This document shows positions 38,185 to 51,178 of a stretch of DNA of 64,000 nucleotides, piece by piece; position 1 is the first letter of the stretch; each line of letters begins with the position of its first letter. The position numbers were made by a program, and so were the translations under genes. The notes under the pieces are model-generated. The model was not told the origin of the DNA. It was given only the letters and a program-made list of their open reading frames with translations, and ran no database searches. Source of the DNA: Fredinandcohnia quinoae (GTDB taxonomy: Bacteria > Bacillota > Bacilli > Bacillales > Bacillaceae_L); contig NZ_JAKTTI010000010.1 of NCBI RefSeq assembly GCF_022427965.1, positions 1 through 64,000 of the forward strand. Reading direction: 5' to 3'.

Positions 38185-38577
38185 ATGAATCGTATTATTT
38201 TATTTGATGGAATATGTAATTTCTGCAACTCCAGTGTCCAGTTTATTATTAAAAGAGATTCCAACGAAAATTATCAATTTGCTTCTTTACAAGGTGAAGT
38301 TGGAAAGGATTTGCTTAAAAAACACGGATTAAAAGGAGATTTGAGTAGCGTTATTCTAATTGAAGGTGACCGTGCTTACATTAAATCAAATGCAGCCCTA
38401 CGGATTTGTAGAAATTTAAGTGGACTGTACCCTTTTTTATCAATTTTTCTAATCATCCCGTCCCCGATTAGAGATATATTTTACGATGTCATTGCAAAAA
38501 ATCGCTATAAATGGTTTGGAAAGAAGGAGAGCTGTATGATTCCTCCTGCTGAAGTTAGAGGTAGATTTTTAGATTGA
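38185..38577 (+). CDS. DCC-family thiol-disulfide oxidoreductase (YuxK-like)
   Basis: 130 residues starting MNRIILFDGICNFCNSSVQF; the DGxCNxC signature is the putative redox centre of the DCC family. It ends with a basic amphipathic region (RYKWFGKKESCMIPP). ATG at 38185 is selected behind GGTGA; the frame opens 18 bases earlier without a ribosome binding site. Confidence 0.87.
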   Translation: MNRIILFDGICNFCNSSVQFIIKRDSNENYQFASLQGEVGKDLLKKHGLKGDLSSVILIEGDRAYIKSNAALRICRNLSGLYPFLSIFLIIPSPIRDIFYDVIAKNRYKWFGKKESCMIPPAEVRGRFLD

Positions 38578-38586
38578 AATAGTAAC

Positions 38587-38622
38587 ATACCAGGGCGAAT
38601 ACGCCTCCTCCCTGGTATTTTA
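38587..38622 (+). terminator. Terminator of the DCC gene
   Basis: ATACCAGGG pairs with CCCTGGTAT across 14 bases, followed by TTTAA. Confidence 0.7.
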
Positions 38623-38627
38623 ACCCA

Positions 38628-40331
38628 CTAATCAATAATAAACTTTTCAGTTTCACTTTCTAGCTCTTCTGACATCTTTGCAAGAATATTTGTTGCGGCT
38701 GCAATCTCCTCCATTGATGCATTTTGCTGTTCAGTTACTGCGGCTATATTTAAAGTCCGTTCAGAAGTTGTTTCTGAGATTGAAACAGACTCTTCCAAGC
38801 TTTTAACTACCTTATTCATATGTGAGTCCATCATACGTACAGAATTAGAAATCGTTTCTAGCTGCGTCGAAACATCTGTAATGGAGTCTGATATATTTTT
38901 AAATGTTACTCCAGCTTCCTGTACAATTAAATATCCATGTTGGGCAGTCGTTTCACTTTTTTTAGCATTAATTACTGCTCCAGAAATCTCATCTTGAATA
39001 TTTGAGACAATACTATAAATATCACTTACCGCACTTCCGGTTTGTTCGGAAAGCTTTCGAACCTCATTAGCCACAACTTGGAAACCCTTGCCATTTTCCC
39101 CAGCCCTTGCGGCTTCTATTGCTGCATTCAACGCTAATAAGTTTGTCTGCTTGGCTACAGATGTAATTAAGGACAAAATATGACTTATTTCTTTTGACTT
39201 TTCATCCAATTTCCTAATGATCTCTCCTGTCAAGATTGCCTGAGCTTCAATTTCATTCATCTGTTGAATAATATTTGAGACTACCTTATTCCCGTTTTCC
39301 GCACTTGTGGTCGAAACAATAGCTGATCTTTCAACCAATTGAATTCTATCAATCATTTCTATTAGTTCAGTTCGAATAGATGATGTTCTTTCACTAGCGT
39401 TTCTTAACTTACTTACCTGATGCTCTGTCCCACCAGCAATTAAATGAATAGAATCTGCGATATCAACAATTGATCTGCTCGTTTCATCTGTATTTGCGGC
39501 CACTTCCTCAGAGGTTGCAGCAATTTGCTCTGCATTATTATGGACATTGCGAATGAGTTCTCTTAAATGGGTGACCATTTTGTTAAAATCCGTTGCTAAC
39601 TGTCCCAATTCATCTTTTGAACGTACTTCAAGAGGTTCTATATCGAGATTTCCTTTTGACATTTCATTCACATGTTCTGTTAATCCTTTAATCGGTGATG
39701 TAATCTTTCTTACAATACCTATCGTAATTAATGCTACAAGAAATGGAAGGACAATACTTAAAATAATAGGTAGTTTAATTGTTTCCCATGTCCGCTCTTT
39801 AAGTATCTTTGCATCGAAATCAATGGCATTTACAGCAATCACCTCTTTTGAAGAATCATTATCCTTAAAAATTGGTGCATATCCTGTGATTCTTTCAATT
39901 CCACCATATGAATAAACCTCAGAGTACTCTGAATGCTTCATTTCCTTCACCATTTGAATGGCTTCCTTATCAATATGAAAAGTATCTCCGGCTTGAAATC
40001 CTTGAGTCTTCAGCGTTTCATCTGCAGCTATTATGTTTCCATCAAAATTCAAAATATATGAATCAAGAAAAATAGGCTTCTTTTTTATGATCCAGCTTAT
40101 TTGCTCCTCAAGCTTCGTTAAATCTTCCTTATCTCCCGCTATTACACTCTCTAAAAGACGCGGCTCTATTATTCCAGTCGTAATATTTGCACAACCAATT
40201 AACTCGTATCCAGCAGATTTCTCTACCTGCTTTGATACTGTAGAATAGATAAATGTTGTAACAATAGCGATACATAGACTAAACAGCATAACGACAATTC
40301 CAACAATTTTTCCTGTTAAACCAATTTTCAT
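38628..40331 (-). CDS. Methyl-accepting chemotaxis protein
   Basis: The 567-residue transmembrane receptor has a first helix at about residues 7-29, an extracellular sensor of about 150 residues, a second helix at about 186-206 ([20 protein letters not shown]), HAMP (about 207-260), and a signalling domain with the CheA/CheW-binding hairpin around [20 protein letters not shown]. The ligand is unknown. AGAAGGAGAAT before ATG 40331. Upstream lies a small palindrome ACTACT-ATTG-AGTAGT (around 40366-40383) of unknown role. Confidence 0.93.
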   Translation of the reverse strand: MKIGLTGKIVGIVVMLFSLCIAIVTTFIYSTVSKQVEKSAGYELIGCANITTGIIEPRLLESVIAGDKEDLTKLEEQISWIIKKKPIFLDSYILNFDGNIIAADETLKTQGFQAGDTFHIDKEAIQMVKEMKHSEYSEVYSYGGIERITGYAPIFKDNDSSKEVIAVNAIDFDAKILKERTWETIKLPIILSIVLPFLVALITIGIVRKITSPIKGLTEHVNEMSKGNLDIEPLEVRSKDELGQLATDFNKMVTHLRELIRNVHNNAEQIAATSEEVAANTDETSRSIVDIADSIHLIAGGTEHQVSKLRNASERTSSIRTELIEMIDRIQLVERSAIVSTTSAENGNKVVSNIIQQMNEIEAQAILTGEIIRKLDEKSKEISHILSLITSVAKQTNLLALNAAIEAARAGENGKGFQVVANEVRKLSEQTGSAVSDIYSIVSNIQDEISGAVINAKKSETTAQHGYLIVQEAGVTFKNISDSITDVSTQLETISNSVRMMDSHMNKVVKSLEESVSISETTSERTLNIAAVTEQQNASMEEIAAATNILAKMSEELESETEKFIID

Positions 40332-40486
40332 AGTATTCTCCTTCTGAATATTTCCGCTTTTTCAATACTACTCAATAGTAGTAATTTTCATAGTATTTTT
40401 TCCGTGATAAAAGTCACTTTCAAACAAAAAATTTTTTCAAAGGTTTATTTTTCACTTTTAATGAAAAATGGTATCTTAAAGTGTGT

Positions 40487-40727
40487 GTTCAAAAGGAGGA
40501 TAAAAAGGACCGAGTCGGCTAAGACGCCACGTCCTGTGGCGACGCCGACACTAGCACGTCCTGTGCGTCGAAAGTTCGAGGCGGCGCAGCTTTGAGCAGC
40601 GGAACGTATGTAGTGAATACGTGAGCAGACGCTCTATCACGCAGGAAAAGTATTTTTCTTTTCCAAGGAGCGGAAAAGCAAGCCAACGAAGAAATTCGAT
40701 GTGTCATTTTTACCCGACTCTTTGAAC
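40487..40727. repeat. Inverted-repeat-bounded element, copy B (241 bp)
   Basis: Opposite orientation to the copy at 35665. Ends GTTCAAAAGG and CTCTTTGAAC are imperfect inverted repeats. It contains two loop modules, AAGACGCCACGTCCTGTGGC (from 40521) and GCACGTCCTGTGC (40554-40566). The first also occurs, inverted, in the unrelated repeat at 21813-21840. It fills most of the 427-base divergent region between the chemoreceptor and ytfP; the rest is AT-rich. Confidence 0.8.
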
Positions 40728-40758
40728 TTCCTCTTAAAAGAAGATAGGAGTGATTCGT

Positions 40759-42024
40759 TTGAAATACGACGTAATAGTAATCGGAGGAGGCCCTTCAGGG
40801 TTAATGGCATCAATTGCTGCTGCTGAACAAGGTGCACGGGTCCTCCTTGTAGATAAAGGAGACAAACTAGGGAGAAAGCTTGCGATATCAGGTGGCGGTC
40901 GTTGTAATGTAACAAATCGACTGCCCATTGATGAAATCATCCAGCACATCCCCGGAAATGGCCGATTTTTATATAGTGCTTTTTCAGTATTTAATAATGA
41001 AGATATCATTCGTTTTTTTGAAAATTTGGGAGTAAAGCTTAAGGAAGAAGACCACGGTCGTATGTTTCCTGTTAATAATAAAGCTCAATCTGTTGTTGAT
41101 GCACTCATGAAAAGATTAGAAATATTACGTGTAGATATCCTAACAAATACCCCAGTGGATAGAGTAGTGTATAAGGAAGGACAAGTTAGTGGTGTTTATT
41201 TTAAAAATAAAGAGTACATCGAGGCGAAATGTATTGTAATTGCTGTTGGCGGAAAATCGGTACCTCATACTGGATCAACTGGTGATGGATATGCGTGGGC
41301 AAAAGCTGCAGGGCATACAATCACTGAACTCTTCCCTACTGAAGTACCTGTAACATCTAATGAAAATTTTATAAAAGAGAAAACACTTCAAGGGCTATCA
41401 TTACGTGATGTATCATTAAGTGTATTAAACCCAAAAGGTAAAACAGTCATCACTCATAAAATGGATATGATATTTACCCACTTCGGGATTTCGGGTCCAG
41501 CGGTGTTACGCTGCAGTCAATTTGTAGTTAAAACGATGAAAAAGTTTAATGTAGACCGGGTCACTGTGAGCATTGATTCGATTCCAAATATGAATGAAGA
41601 GGAAATCTTCCAATATATTATTAGAAATGCCAAAGAAGAACCGAAAAAAGCATTAAAAAATATTCTTAAAGGCTTCTTGACTGAAAGATATTTATTATTT
41701 TTGTTAGAGAAAAATCAAATTGACCCACAAGTGACCTCAGCAAATCTTGCCCATGAAAGTATTCGGGCTTTTACAAAGGACTGTAAACAGTTTCAATTTA
41801 CTGTGAATGGGACGTTGCCTATTGAAAAAGCTTTTGTCACTGGTGGTGGTGTTTCTGTTAAGGAAATTCATCCGAAGGAAATGGAATCGAAGCTGACAAG
41901 AGGGTTATTTTTCTGTGGTGAAATATTAGATATACATGGCTATACAGGTGGATATAATATTACATCTGCACTCGTAACAGGGAGATTGGCTGGAGAAAAC
42001 GCAGGAAAACAGGCTAAAGCCTGA
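40759..42024 (+). CDS. ytfP: NAD(P)/FAD-dependent oxidoreductase YtfP (HI0933 family)
   Basis: 421 residues: Rossmann dinucleotide site [21 protein letters not shown], then [16 protein letters not shown], diagnostic of the HI0933 flavoprotein family, and a C-terminal FAD-binding [20 protein letters not shown]. The substrate is unknown. TTG at 40759 is chosen: GGAG lies 8 bases upstream and the product begins [14 protein letters not shown] 40750 overlaps that ribosome binding site. Confidence 0.9.
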   Translation: MKYDVIVIGGGPSGLMASIAAAEQGARVLLVDKGDKLGRKLAISGGGRCNVTNRLPIDEIIQHIPGNGRFLYSAFSVFNNEDIIRFFENLGVKLKEEDHGRMFPVNNKAQSVVDALMKRLEILRVDILTNTPVDRVVYKEGQVSGVYFKNKEYIEAKCIVIAVGGKSVPHTGSTGDGYAWAKAAGHTITELFPTEVPVTSNENFIKEKTLQGLSLRDVSLSVLNPKGKTVITHKMDMIFTHFGISGPAVLRCSQFVVKTMKKFNVDRVTVSIDSIPNMNEEEIFQYIIRNAKEEPKKALKNILKGFLTERYLLFLLEKNQIDPQVTSANLAHESIRAFTKDCKQFQFTVNGTLPIEKAFVTGGGVSVKEIHPKEMESKLTRGLFFCGEILDIHGYTGGYNITSALVTGRLAGENAGKQAKA

Positions 42025-42032
42025 AATTAATA

Positions 42033-42296
42033 ATAGAACCTAGCATATTTTTAATTAATCAAATGCGCCTTGGCGTATTTGTGCCCAGATTTTTTCGAGC
42101 TTGCTCGAAAAGCTTCCTTTAAAAATCTGAGGCATCCGCCGGAGGCTTTAACTTTATTCAGTCAGTTTGAACCCCCACTGAATTGAAAACTGATTTGCAT
42201 TTATCTCACCACTTATTGAAGTGGAGACTTCTGCTCCTGCGATTACTCGTCGCATGAGAACATTTGCTGAATAAAGTTAAACATGCTAGGTTCTAT
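42033..42296. repeat. 14-bp inverted repeat flanking the second dispersed element
   Basis: ATAGAACCTAGCAT (42033-42046) and its perfect complement ATGCTAGGTTCTAT (42283-42296) enclose the repeat element. The right arm includes the cse60 stop codon and the left arm lies 9 bases after ytfP. Together, without the insert, they would form a bidirectional terminator for these convergent genes. Confidence 0.7.
42056..42281. repeat. Dispersed intergenic repeat, copy 2 (composite)
   Basis: Begins TAATCAAATGCGCCTTGGCG and ends CTGAATAAAGTTAAA, sharing both ends with the 21746 element. It holds an internal 15-bp perfect inverted repeat, TTTAACTTTATTCAG (42147-42161) and CTGAATAAAGTTAAA (42267-42281), and hairpins CGAGC-TTGCTCG, CCACTT-ATTG-AAGTGG (42209-42222) and TGCGA-TCGCA. 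It is non-coding. Confidence 0.75.
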
Positions 42297-42471
42297 ATAA
42301 AATCATCGCTGAAAAACAGAAGATTTGATCATTATTTTGACTACAAGAAACGGCAACCTGATATTTAATATCCATGATATCAGACTCATCAATTTTACTA
42401 AGAAATCGATTCACTTCCCGCTCCAGATCCTCCTCATGCTCTTCATCAAATAACTTAACCTTACAATTCAC
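42286..42471 (-). CDS. cse60: Sporulation protein Cse60
   Basis: 61 residues (KVKLFDEEHEEDLEREVNRFL ... QIFCFSAMILYRT), matching the small Cse60 family expressed in the mother cell during sporulation (B. subtilis yteV). Start GTG at 42471 behind a perfect GGAGGTGAT. It lies between ytfP and a sugar operon, as in B. subtilis where yteV borders the rhamnogalacturonan genes. Biochemical role unknown. Confidence 0.85.
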   Translation of the reverse strand: MNCKVKLFDEEHEEDLEREVNRFLSKIDESDIMDIKYQVAVSCSQNNDQIFCFSAMILYRT

Positions 42472-42496
42472 TGACCATCACCTCCGCAATACTGTT

Positions 42497-42528
42497 ATCA
42501 GTATGGACAGAGATTCGTGAAAACATTC
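42497..42528 (-). promoter_or_regulatory. Possible sigma-E promoter of cse60
   Basis: On the minus strand GAATGTT (42522-42528) and CATACTGAT (42497-42505) match the sigma-E boxes KMATATT and CATACAxT well, but the spacer is 16 bases, one or two longer than usual. Confidence 0.45.
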
Positions 42529-42552
42529 GGAACAGTCAAATTTTAAGCGGAG

Positions 42553-43545
42553 TCAGTTTATATTAGCTGCACTTCCCCTTATAATTAATTTTGTATGAAT
42601 GGTAACCTTTTTAAAAACTTCCCTTCTTGATGTAATATTTTCTAATAGTAGATCTACCGCAGTTTCTCCCATAATTTCCGTATACAGCTTAACTGTAGTT
42701 AATGGAGGAACCATATATTGCGCAGACGATACATCGTTAAAACCTACAATACTTAATTCATCGGGAATTTTTACCCCTAATTCATATGCTGCCTTATAGC
42801 ATCCAACAGCAATCGTATCGTTTGCAACAAACAACGCTGTCGGTTTGTTATCCTTCCCAAGCATTTCCTTCAAGATGAGGTAGCCGTCCTTAGGATTATA
42901 GCCACCAATTTTTACAAATTCCTCATTAAAAATATTTTTGTCTTCTAAAAATTTTTCAAATACATCCTGTCTTAAATCTTTAAACCTATTACCATACATA
43001 TCTGTTTCTACTCCGCCGATAAAGCCTATTTTTTTATGGCCTAACTCAGTTAAATAGGTGAGTGCATTTTTAGTAGCAGAATTAAAATCAATGACAACAG
43101 AATCAAAGAAATTCTCATCTGGATTTGAATCAACAAAAACGCAGGGAGTTTCAAAATCTTTTATTTTGTCAATATCGGCCCTTTTAAAAGTACCTAGGCA
43201 GATAATGCCATCAATTTTCGAAAGGCTTTTCTTCGTATCGTCCTTACCAATCCGATAGATTTCAATTCCTTTTCTTTTTAGCTTCTTTTCTAATGCTACT
43301 CGAATCGAAAGATAATACGTATCCACTAATTCCTCTTCAAGAGAATATGAATAATATAGACCAATTTTCCATTTACTCTTGGCTTTTTTCTTAGGAGTTA
43401 CGACATATGCTAATTCCTCAGCAGCCTCGAAAACTCGCTTTCTCGTTTCGGGTGAGACATTTAGTGATTCATCATAATTCAATACTCTTGATACTGTCGT
43501 TATTGAAACCTTAGCTAAATCAGCAATATCTTTTATCGTCGCCAT
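42553..43545 (-). CDS. LacI-family regulator of the galactoside operon
   Basis: 330 residues: helix-turn-helix ATIKDIADLAKVSITTVSRVL, hinge, and sugar-binding core (VGFNDVSSAQYMVPPLTTV near the end). It belongs to the EbgR/MsmR-like branch with a short hinge (VTPKKKAKSKWKIG). It is the last gene downstream of transporter and glycosidase genes, hence the likely local repressor. The natural operator candidates are the three TTTTACTAAAA palindromes ahead of the binding-protein gene. ATG 43545 or 43548; both are close to GTAGGT. Confidence 0.88.
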   Translation of the reverse strand: MATIKDIADLAKVSITTVSRVLNYDESLNVSPETRKRVFEAAEELAYVVTPKKKAKSKWKIGLYYSYSLEEELVDTYYLSIRVALEKKLKRKGIEIYRIGKDDTKKSLSKIDGIICLGTFKRADIDKIKDFETPCVFVDSNPDENFFDSVVIDFNSATKNALTYLTELGHKKIGFIGGVETDMYGNRFKDLRQDVFEKFLEDKNIFNEEFVKIGGYNPKDGYLILKEMLGKDNKPTALFVANDTIAVGCYKAAYELGVKIPDELSIVGFNDVSSAQYMVPPLTTVKLYTEIMGETAVDLLLENITSRREVFKKVTIHTKLIIRGSAANIN

Positions 43546-43632
43546 CATTAATACCTACTAACATAATATTTTGTATATTTATATTGTAATATATTGGACG
43601 GAAATTATAAATATTTCCCAACCAAGTTATCA

Positions 43633-44514
43633 TTATGTTAATCCTTTTAGTGTTTTTCTTTTTATAAAAGACAACTTTGTTTCACAAATAATAATTGCAC
43701 AAAGGATAAGAGTTGCCCCCAGTATCATTCGAAACGTGATGACTTCGTGTAGAATAATGATTGAGAAGACCATTCCCCAAAACGCTTCTGTCGATAGAAT
43801 GATAGCTGCTTTTGTTTCTGTTGTGAACTTTTGGGCAATAGTTTGTAGTAAAAAGGCGATTGTTGTTGAGAATACCCCTAAATATATAAGAGAGGAAACC
43901 CCCTCACTTGCCATAGGAAAACTCATTTCTCCCCTTAATAGAACAACAACAAATCCTAAAACTGCAGCAGTCACCATTTGGACAATCGTAAGTAGGATCG
44001 GATCCTCATCCTTAACAAATTTCGCTGTATAAAAAATATGAAATGCAAAACCAAACGCACAGCATAAGGTTAACAGGTCCCCTACATTAATTTCTGTTGA
44101 TAGTTTCAGAGAGAGTGCACCTACTCCAGTAATCGCGAGAAATGCACCCGCTAATTCGAATTTATCCATTTTCCTTTTATATAGAAAGAATGCGATAAAA
44201 GGGACAATCACGACATTTACGGCAGTTAAAAAGGCATTTTTAGACGGTGTAGTGTATTGTAAGCCGACTGTTTGCAAAGCAAAAGCTAGGTAGAGAAATA
44301 TCCCTATGATAACACCTTTTATTATCGTACTTCTCTTAATAAACTTAAGCTTTTTAAAGAAAACAAGACTTAACAAGATGACCCCTATTAAAAAACGCCC
44401 TGCAAGGGTTTGATAGGCTGTGTAAGATTCAAGAGCAATCGCACTTGCAACAAACCCGCTCCCCCAAATAATCGCTGTAATACTTAAACAAATTTCTCCT
44501 ACATATTTCCTCAT
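43633..44514 (-). CDS. EamA/DMT-superfamily transporter
   Basis: 293 residues with ten predicted membrane helices in two EamA repeats (SITAIIWGSGFVASAIAL at the N-terminus and SLIYLGVFSTTIAFLLQT in the second half). DMT proteins usually export metabolites. It lies 16 bases after the glycosidase gene on the same strand, so it is co-transcribed; an exporter in a sugar-uptake operon might relieve accumulation of a hydrolysis product. Substrate unknown. Confidence 0.85.
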   Translation of the reverse strand: MRKYVGEICLSITAIIWGSGFVASAIALESYTAYQTLAGRFLIGVILLSLVFFKKLKFIKRSTIIKGVIIGIFLYLAFALQTVGLQYTTPSKNAFLTAVNVVIVPFIAFFLYKRKMDKFELAGAFLAITGVGALSLKLSTEINVGDLLTLCCAFGFAFHIFYTAKFVKDEDPILLTIVQMVTAAVLGFVVVLLRGEMSFPMASEGVSSLIYLGVFSTTIAFLLQTIAQKFTTETKAAIILSTEAFWGMVFSIIILHEVITFRMILGATLILCAIIICETKLSFIKRKTLKGLT

Positions 44515-44530
44515 TTATTCCTCCATCTTT

Positions 44531-46198
44531 CTAGTTACGGTTTCTTAATAGTAAAAGGAACACACTTGATGTCCATGTAAAGGAGGTATCTACCAACCCC
44601 GCTCCAGTTAATGGATCAAAGTTCTCTGCCATCCCGCCCACTAGTGTAAGCTTTAAATATTTATCTCTTACTCTATTTCCAATTTCCTCATATCCATAGC
44701 TTTGTAGGGCATCAATGAACAGATATGTGACCGGTGCCCATATCGGCCCTAGCCAGTATCCATTTTCTTTATAGTAGGGACTAGATAGACTCTCAGTTGC
44801 CAATCCAAATTCCGTCTCGAAGTTCTTTTCAAGGTCATCAACTAATTGTTCCATCATGCTTTTATCTAATCTATATCCTATTATAACTGGTAATCTAAGG
44901 ATTAGGCTTGATCTTATCTTAATTTTCTCTGCATTTTTCCCAACCCGCCCGTAAAAGCCCTCTTCATCGTAAAGTCTGTTCATTAAGAGAATAAATAGTA
45001 GATCCGCCTTTTCTTTGAACATCTCTGCTTCAGTATCTTCACCAAGAAGAATTGCAAATTTCGCAAGAATATCATATGACTTTATTAAAAAGCAGGTCAG
45101 ATCTGGTGCTTCAATTGGCATTCCGGCGTGAAATAATGAAGCATTGTCCCAGCCAGAGTCATTTCCGTGCTTATAATGTGGTAACCGCCCTGGATATGTT
45201 CGGTATTCATCAAAGTATTTCATTATTTTTTTAGTGGATTCATAGACTGTTCTTACTCTGTCAGTATCCTTAAAATAATCATGCTGATCCATAAGCTTTT
45301 CATATGCATAAGCAAAAATTGGCGGCTTAATGCAGTTATAGGAAACAAATTTATCATTCACAAAATCCGGATATGCCCCTGATTCATCCTGAGTGTCGAT
45401 GAAAGCTTTCAACTGTGCATAAGCTAATTCAGGGTAACTTTCCCCTAGATTCAATGCATTGAAGCAATTATCCCAAGACCAAATATTATACATCCAAAGC
45501 TTTGACATATACATCGCGTAATCTTTTAAAAGTCCATGGGGGTGAACTACACTTGACCATGTAATATAGGAAGCTCTTTCGATCGAAGGTAAGTAATTAC
45601 CATTTCCTTTACTCATTGTGGAAAACCACGTCTGATAAATCTTTTCCACTTTGTTTTTTCCTGTTTGAAAATCAACATAATCCTTTTCTTTATAAACGGT
45701 ACGGTAGCTTTCAATTATAAAGTGTCCATCTGCCATCCGAATATCAACGAAATCATTTCCGATTATATTCCAAGGGGCATCAACCATCAGCTTCCCTTTT
45801 AATTGTTTAATCATCAATTTTAATTCTTTTGGATAGATGTGGTATTCATACATCCCATCCGCAAGCTCCATTAACGTATCATATTTCACTTTTTCTGCTT
45901 TTAGTCGCAGTTCTACACCTTTTACTTCAATATGAAGTTCATCTTCTTCAGGGATAATGAATTCTGCATAGCAGTCTGTATCATCATACAAACGGAGTTT
46001 TAGTGAAATTTCAGATGCATCGACTACAAACTCTTGTTCAACACCGTCTTTTAGTACGTCAAGCTTAAATAAGCGTGAAGGTGCCTCATCACCACCATGA
46101 ACATCCCTTATATAGACGTCCCCTGATTTCTTTTCCTTCGAAATACAAAAATAAGACCCAAATCGGGAAAACGGAATTTCCCTGATATCAAGTAACAT
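44531..46198 (-). CDS. (alpha/alpha)6-barrel glycoside hydrolase, GH63/MGH1-like
   Basis: 555 residues. The N-terminal 200 residues are beta-rich and the C-terminal barrel shows WSWDNCFNAL (240-249), GNDSGWDNAS (345-353) and AENFDPLTGAG (524-534), the pattern of GH63/GH37-type inverting enzymes. By analogy the acid is an Asp in the 347-351 block and the base is E525. No signal peptide: intracellular. Together with LacZ it should finish hydrolysis of the imported oligosaccharide, perhaps the gluco- or manno-linked half. Linkage specificity cannot be read from sequence. Confidence 0.75.
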   Translation of the reverse strand: MLLDIREIPFSRFGSYFCISKEKKSGDVYIRDVHGGDEAPSRLFKLDVLKDGVEQEFVVDASEISLKLRLYDDTDCYAEFIIPEEDELHIEVKGVELRLKAEKVKYDTLMELADGMYEYHIYPKELKLMIKQLKGKLMVDAPWNIIGNDFVDIRMADGHFIIESYRTVYKEKDYVDFQTGKNKVEKIYQTWFSTMSKGNGNYLPSIERASYITWSSVVHPHGLLKDYAMYMSKLWMYNIWSWDNCFNALNLGESYPELAYAQLKAFIDTQDESGAYPDFVNDKFVSYNCIKPPIFAYAYEKLMDQHDYFKDTDRVRTVYESTKKIMKYFDEYRTYPGRLPHYKHGNDSGWDNASLFHAGMPIEAPDLTCFLIKSYDILAKFAILLGEDTEAEMFKEKADLLFILLMNRLYDEEGFYGRVGKNAEKIKIRSSLILRLPVIIGYRLDKSMMEQLVDDLEKNFETEFGLATESLSSPYYKENGYWLGPIWAPVTYLFIDALQSYGYEEIGNRVRDKYLKLTLVGGMAENFDPLTGAGLVDTSFTWTSSVFLLLLRNRN

Positions 46199-46214
46199 AC
46201 AAATCCTCCTTAAA

Positions 46215-46240
46215 AATAAGCAGGGTTTCCCCTACTTATT
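46215..46240 (-). terminator. Intra-operon hairpin between lacZ and the GH63-like gene
   Basis: On the minus strand AATAAGTAGGG, loop, CCCTGCTTATT followed by TTT, immediately before the next gene's AAGGAGG. It may be a partial terminator or an mRNA-stabilising stem that sets gene dosage. Confidence 0.55.
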
Positions 46241-46243
46241 TAT

Positions 46244-50153
<3,910 letters not shown>

Positions 50154-50157
<4 letters not shown>

Positions 50158-51086
50158 GATTTTTTACCTTCCTTCTTCACTTCATTTTCATAAAATACCC
50201 ATGCAGAGGATGATTTAAAGATTAATAATGTCAATAATAGGATGATAATGAACATGAACCATGCATTTGCACTTGCATACCCAAGTTTGTGGTGTTTGAA
50301 AGCATTATTATATACAAACAAGCCGTAGAAATAGGTCGATTTAAGCGGACCACCACCAGTTAGAAGTAATACAAGTGTTAGTTGTTGTAATGCCCCTATA
50401 ACAGATGTGATCACATTAAATAAAATGGTAGGGGTTATACTTGGAATCGTTATGCTTAAAAATTGCCTAATTGGTCCAGCACCATCAAGAGCTGCCGCTT
50501 CATATAGTTCAGGTGAAATCCCTTTTATATCCGTATAGAAAATGAGCATCATTGTTCCGACACCCCATGCGCTGGCTATCACAATTGTTACAATCGCCCA
50601 TTTCGGATCAATCAGCCACTTTGGACCTTCAATCCCAATAAATGATAATAAGTAATTTAGAATTCCGTATTCCGAGTTGAAGATCCACCCCCAAATAATT
50701 GATATCGCAACCCCTGATACTACTGCCGGAAGATAGAATATTGTTCTAAAAATTTTTATTCCTCTTACAGGTTGAGTAATGAGGAGTGCTAATATTAATG
50801 CGACGATAAGATTAAGAGGGACGAAAATTAATGCAAATTTAAAAGTAATGACTAATGATTTATAAAATTGCGGGTCAGCAGTAAACATTTTTTTGTAATT
50901 ATCTATACCTATAAATTTTGGACTGCTTGTAACTGGCCAATCAAATAGACTCATAATTAATGAAAACACTAGAGGTCCTATAGTAAAGACCAAAAAACCG
51001 ATTATCCATGGTAAAATAAATAGATATGGCACTCTTTTACCGACTAATTTATAACCTTTTCTTTTCTTCGTTTTTGTAATAATCAT
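50154..51086 (-). CDS. Carbohydrate ABC transporter permease, MalF family
   Basis: 310 residues, six predicted helices, with EAA loop YEAAALDGAGPIRQFLSITIPSITPT. A basic N-terminus (TKTKKRKGYKL) precedes the first helix. It forms the heterodimeric pore with the MalG-type partner. It lies 92 bases after the binding-protein gene, beyond a hairpin. Confidence 0.93.
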
Positions 51087-51128
51087 ATAAAAACCTCACG
51101 GAATTAGATTTATACAAACTATATAAAA

Positions 51129-51168
51129 GGAAAAGCACCATTTCGCTTTGGGATTATGATACTTTTCC
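51129..51168 (-). terminator. Attenuator-like hairpin after the binding-protein gene
   Basis: On the minus strand GGAAAAG and CTTTTCC arms followed by TTTTAT. Such partial terminators commonly keep binding-protein mRNA in excess over permease mRNA. Confidence 0.5.
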
Positions 51169-51178
51169 ATCTATTAAA

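Noticed and set aside
39300-40331. Chemoreceptor as part of a local chemotaxis operon
   Set aside because: No che, mot or fla genes are adjacent; it is an isolated receptor gene.
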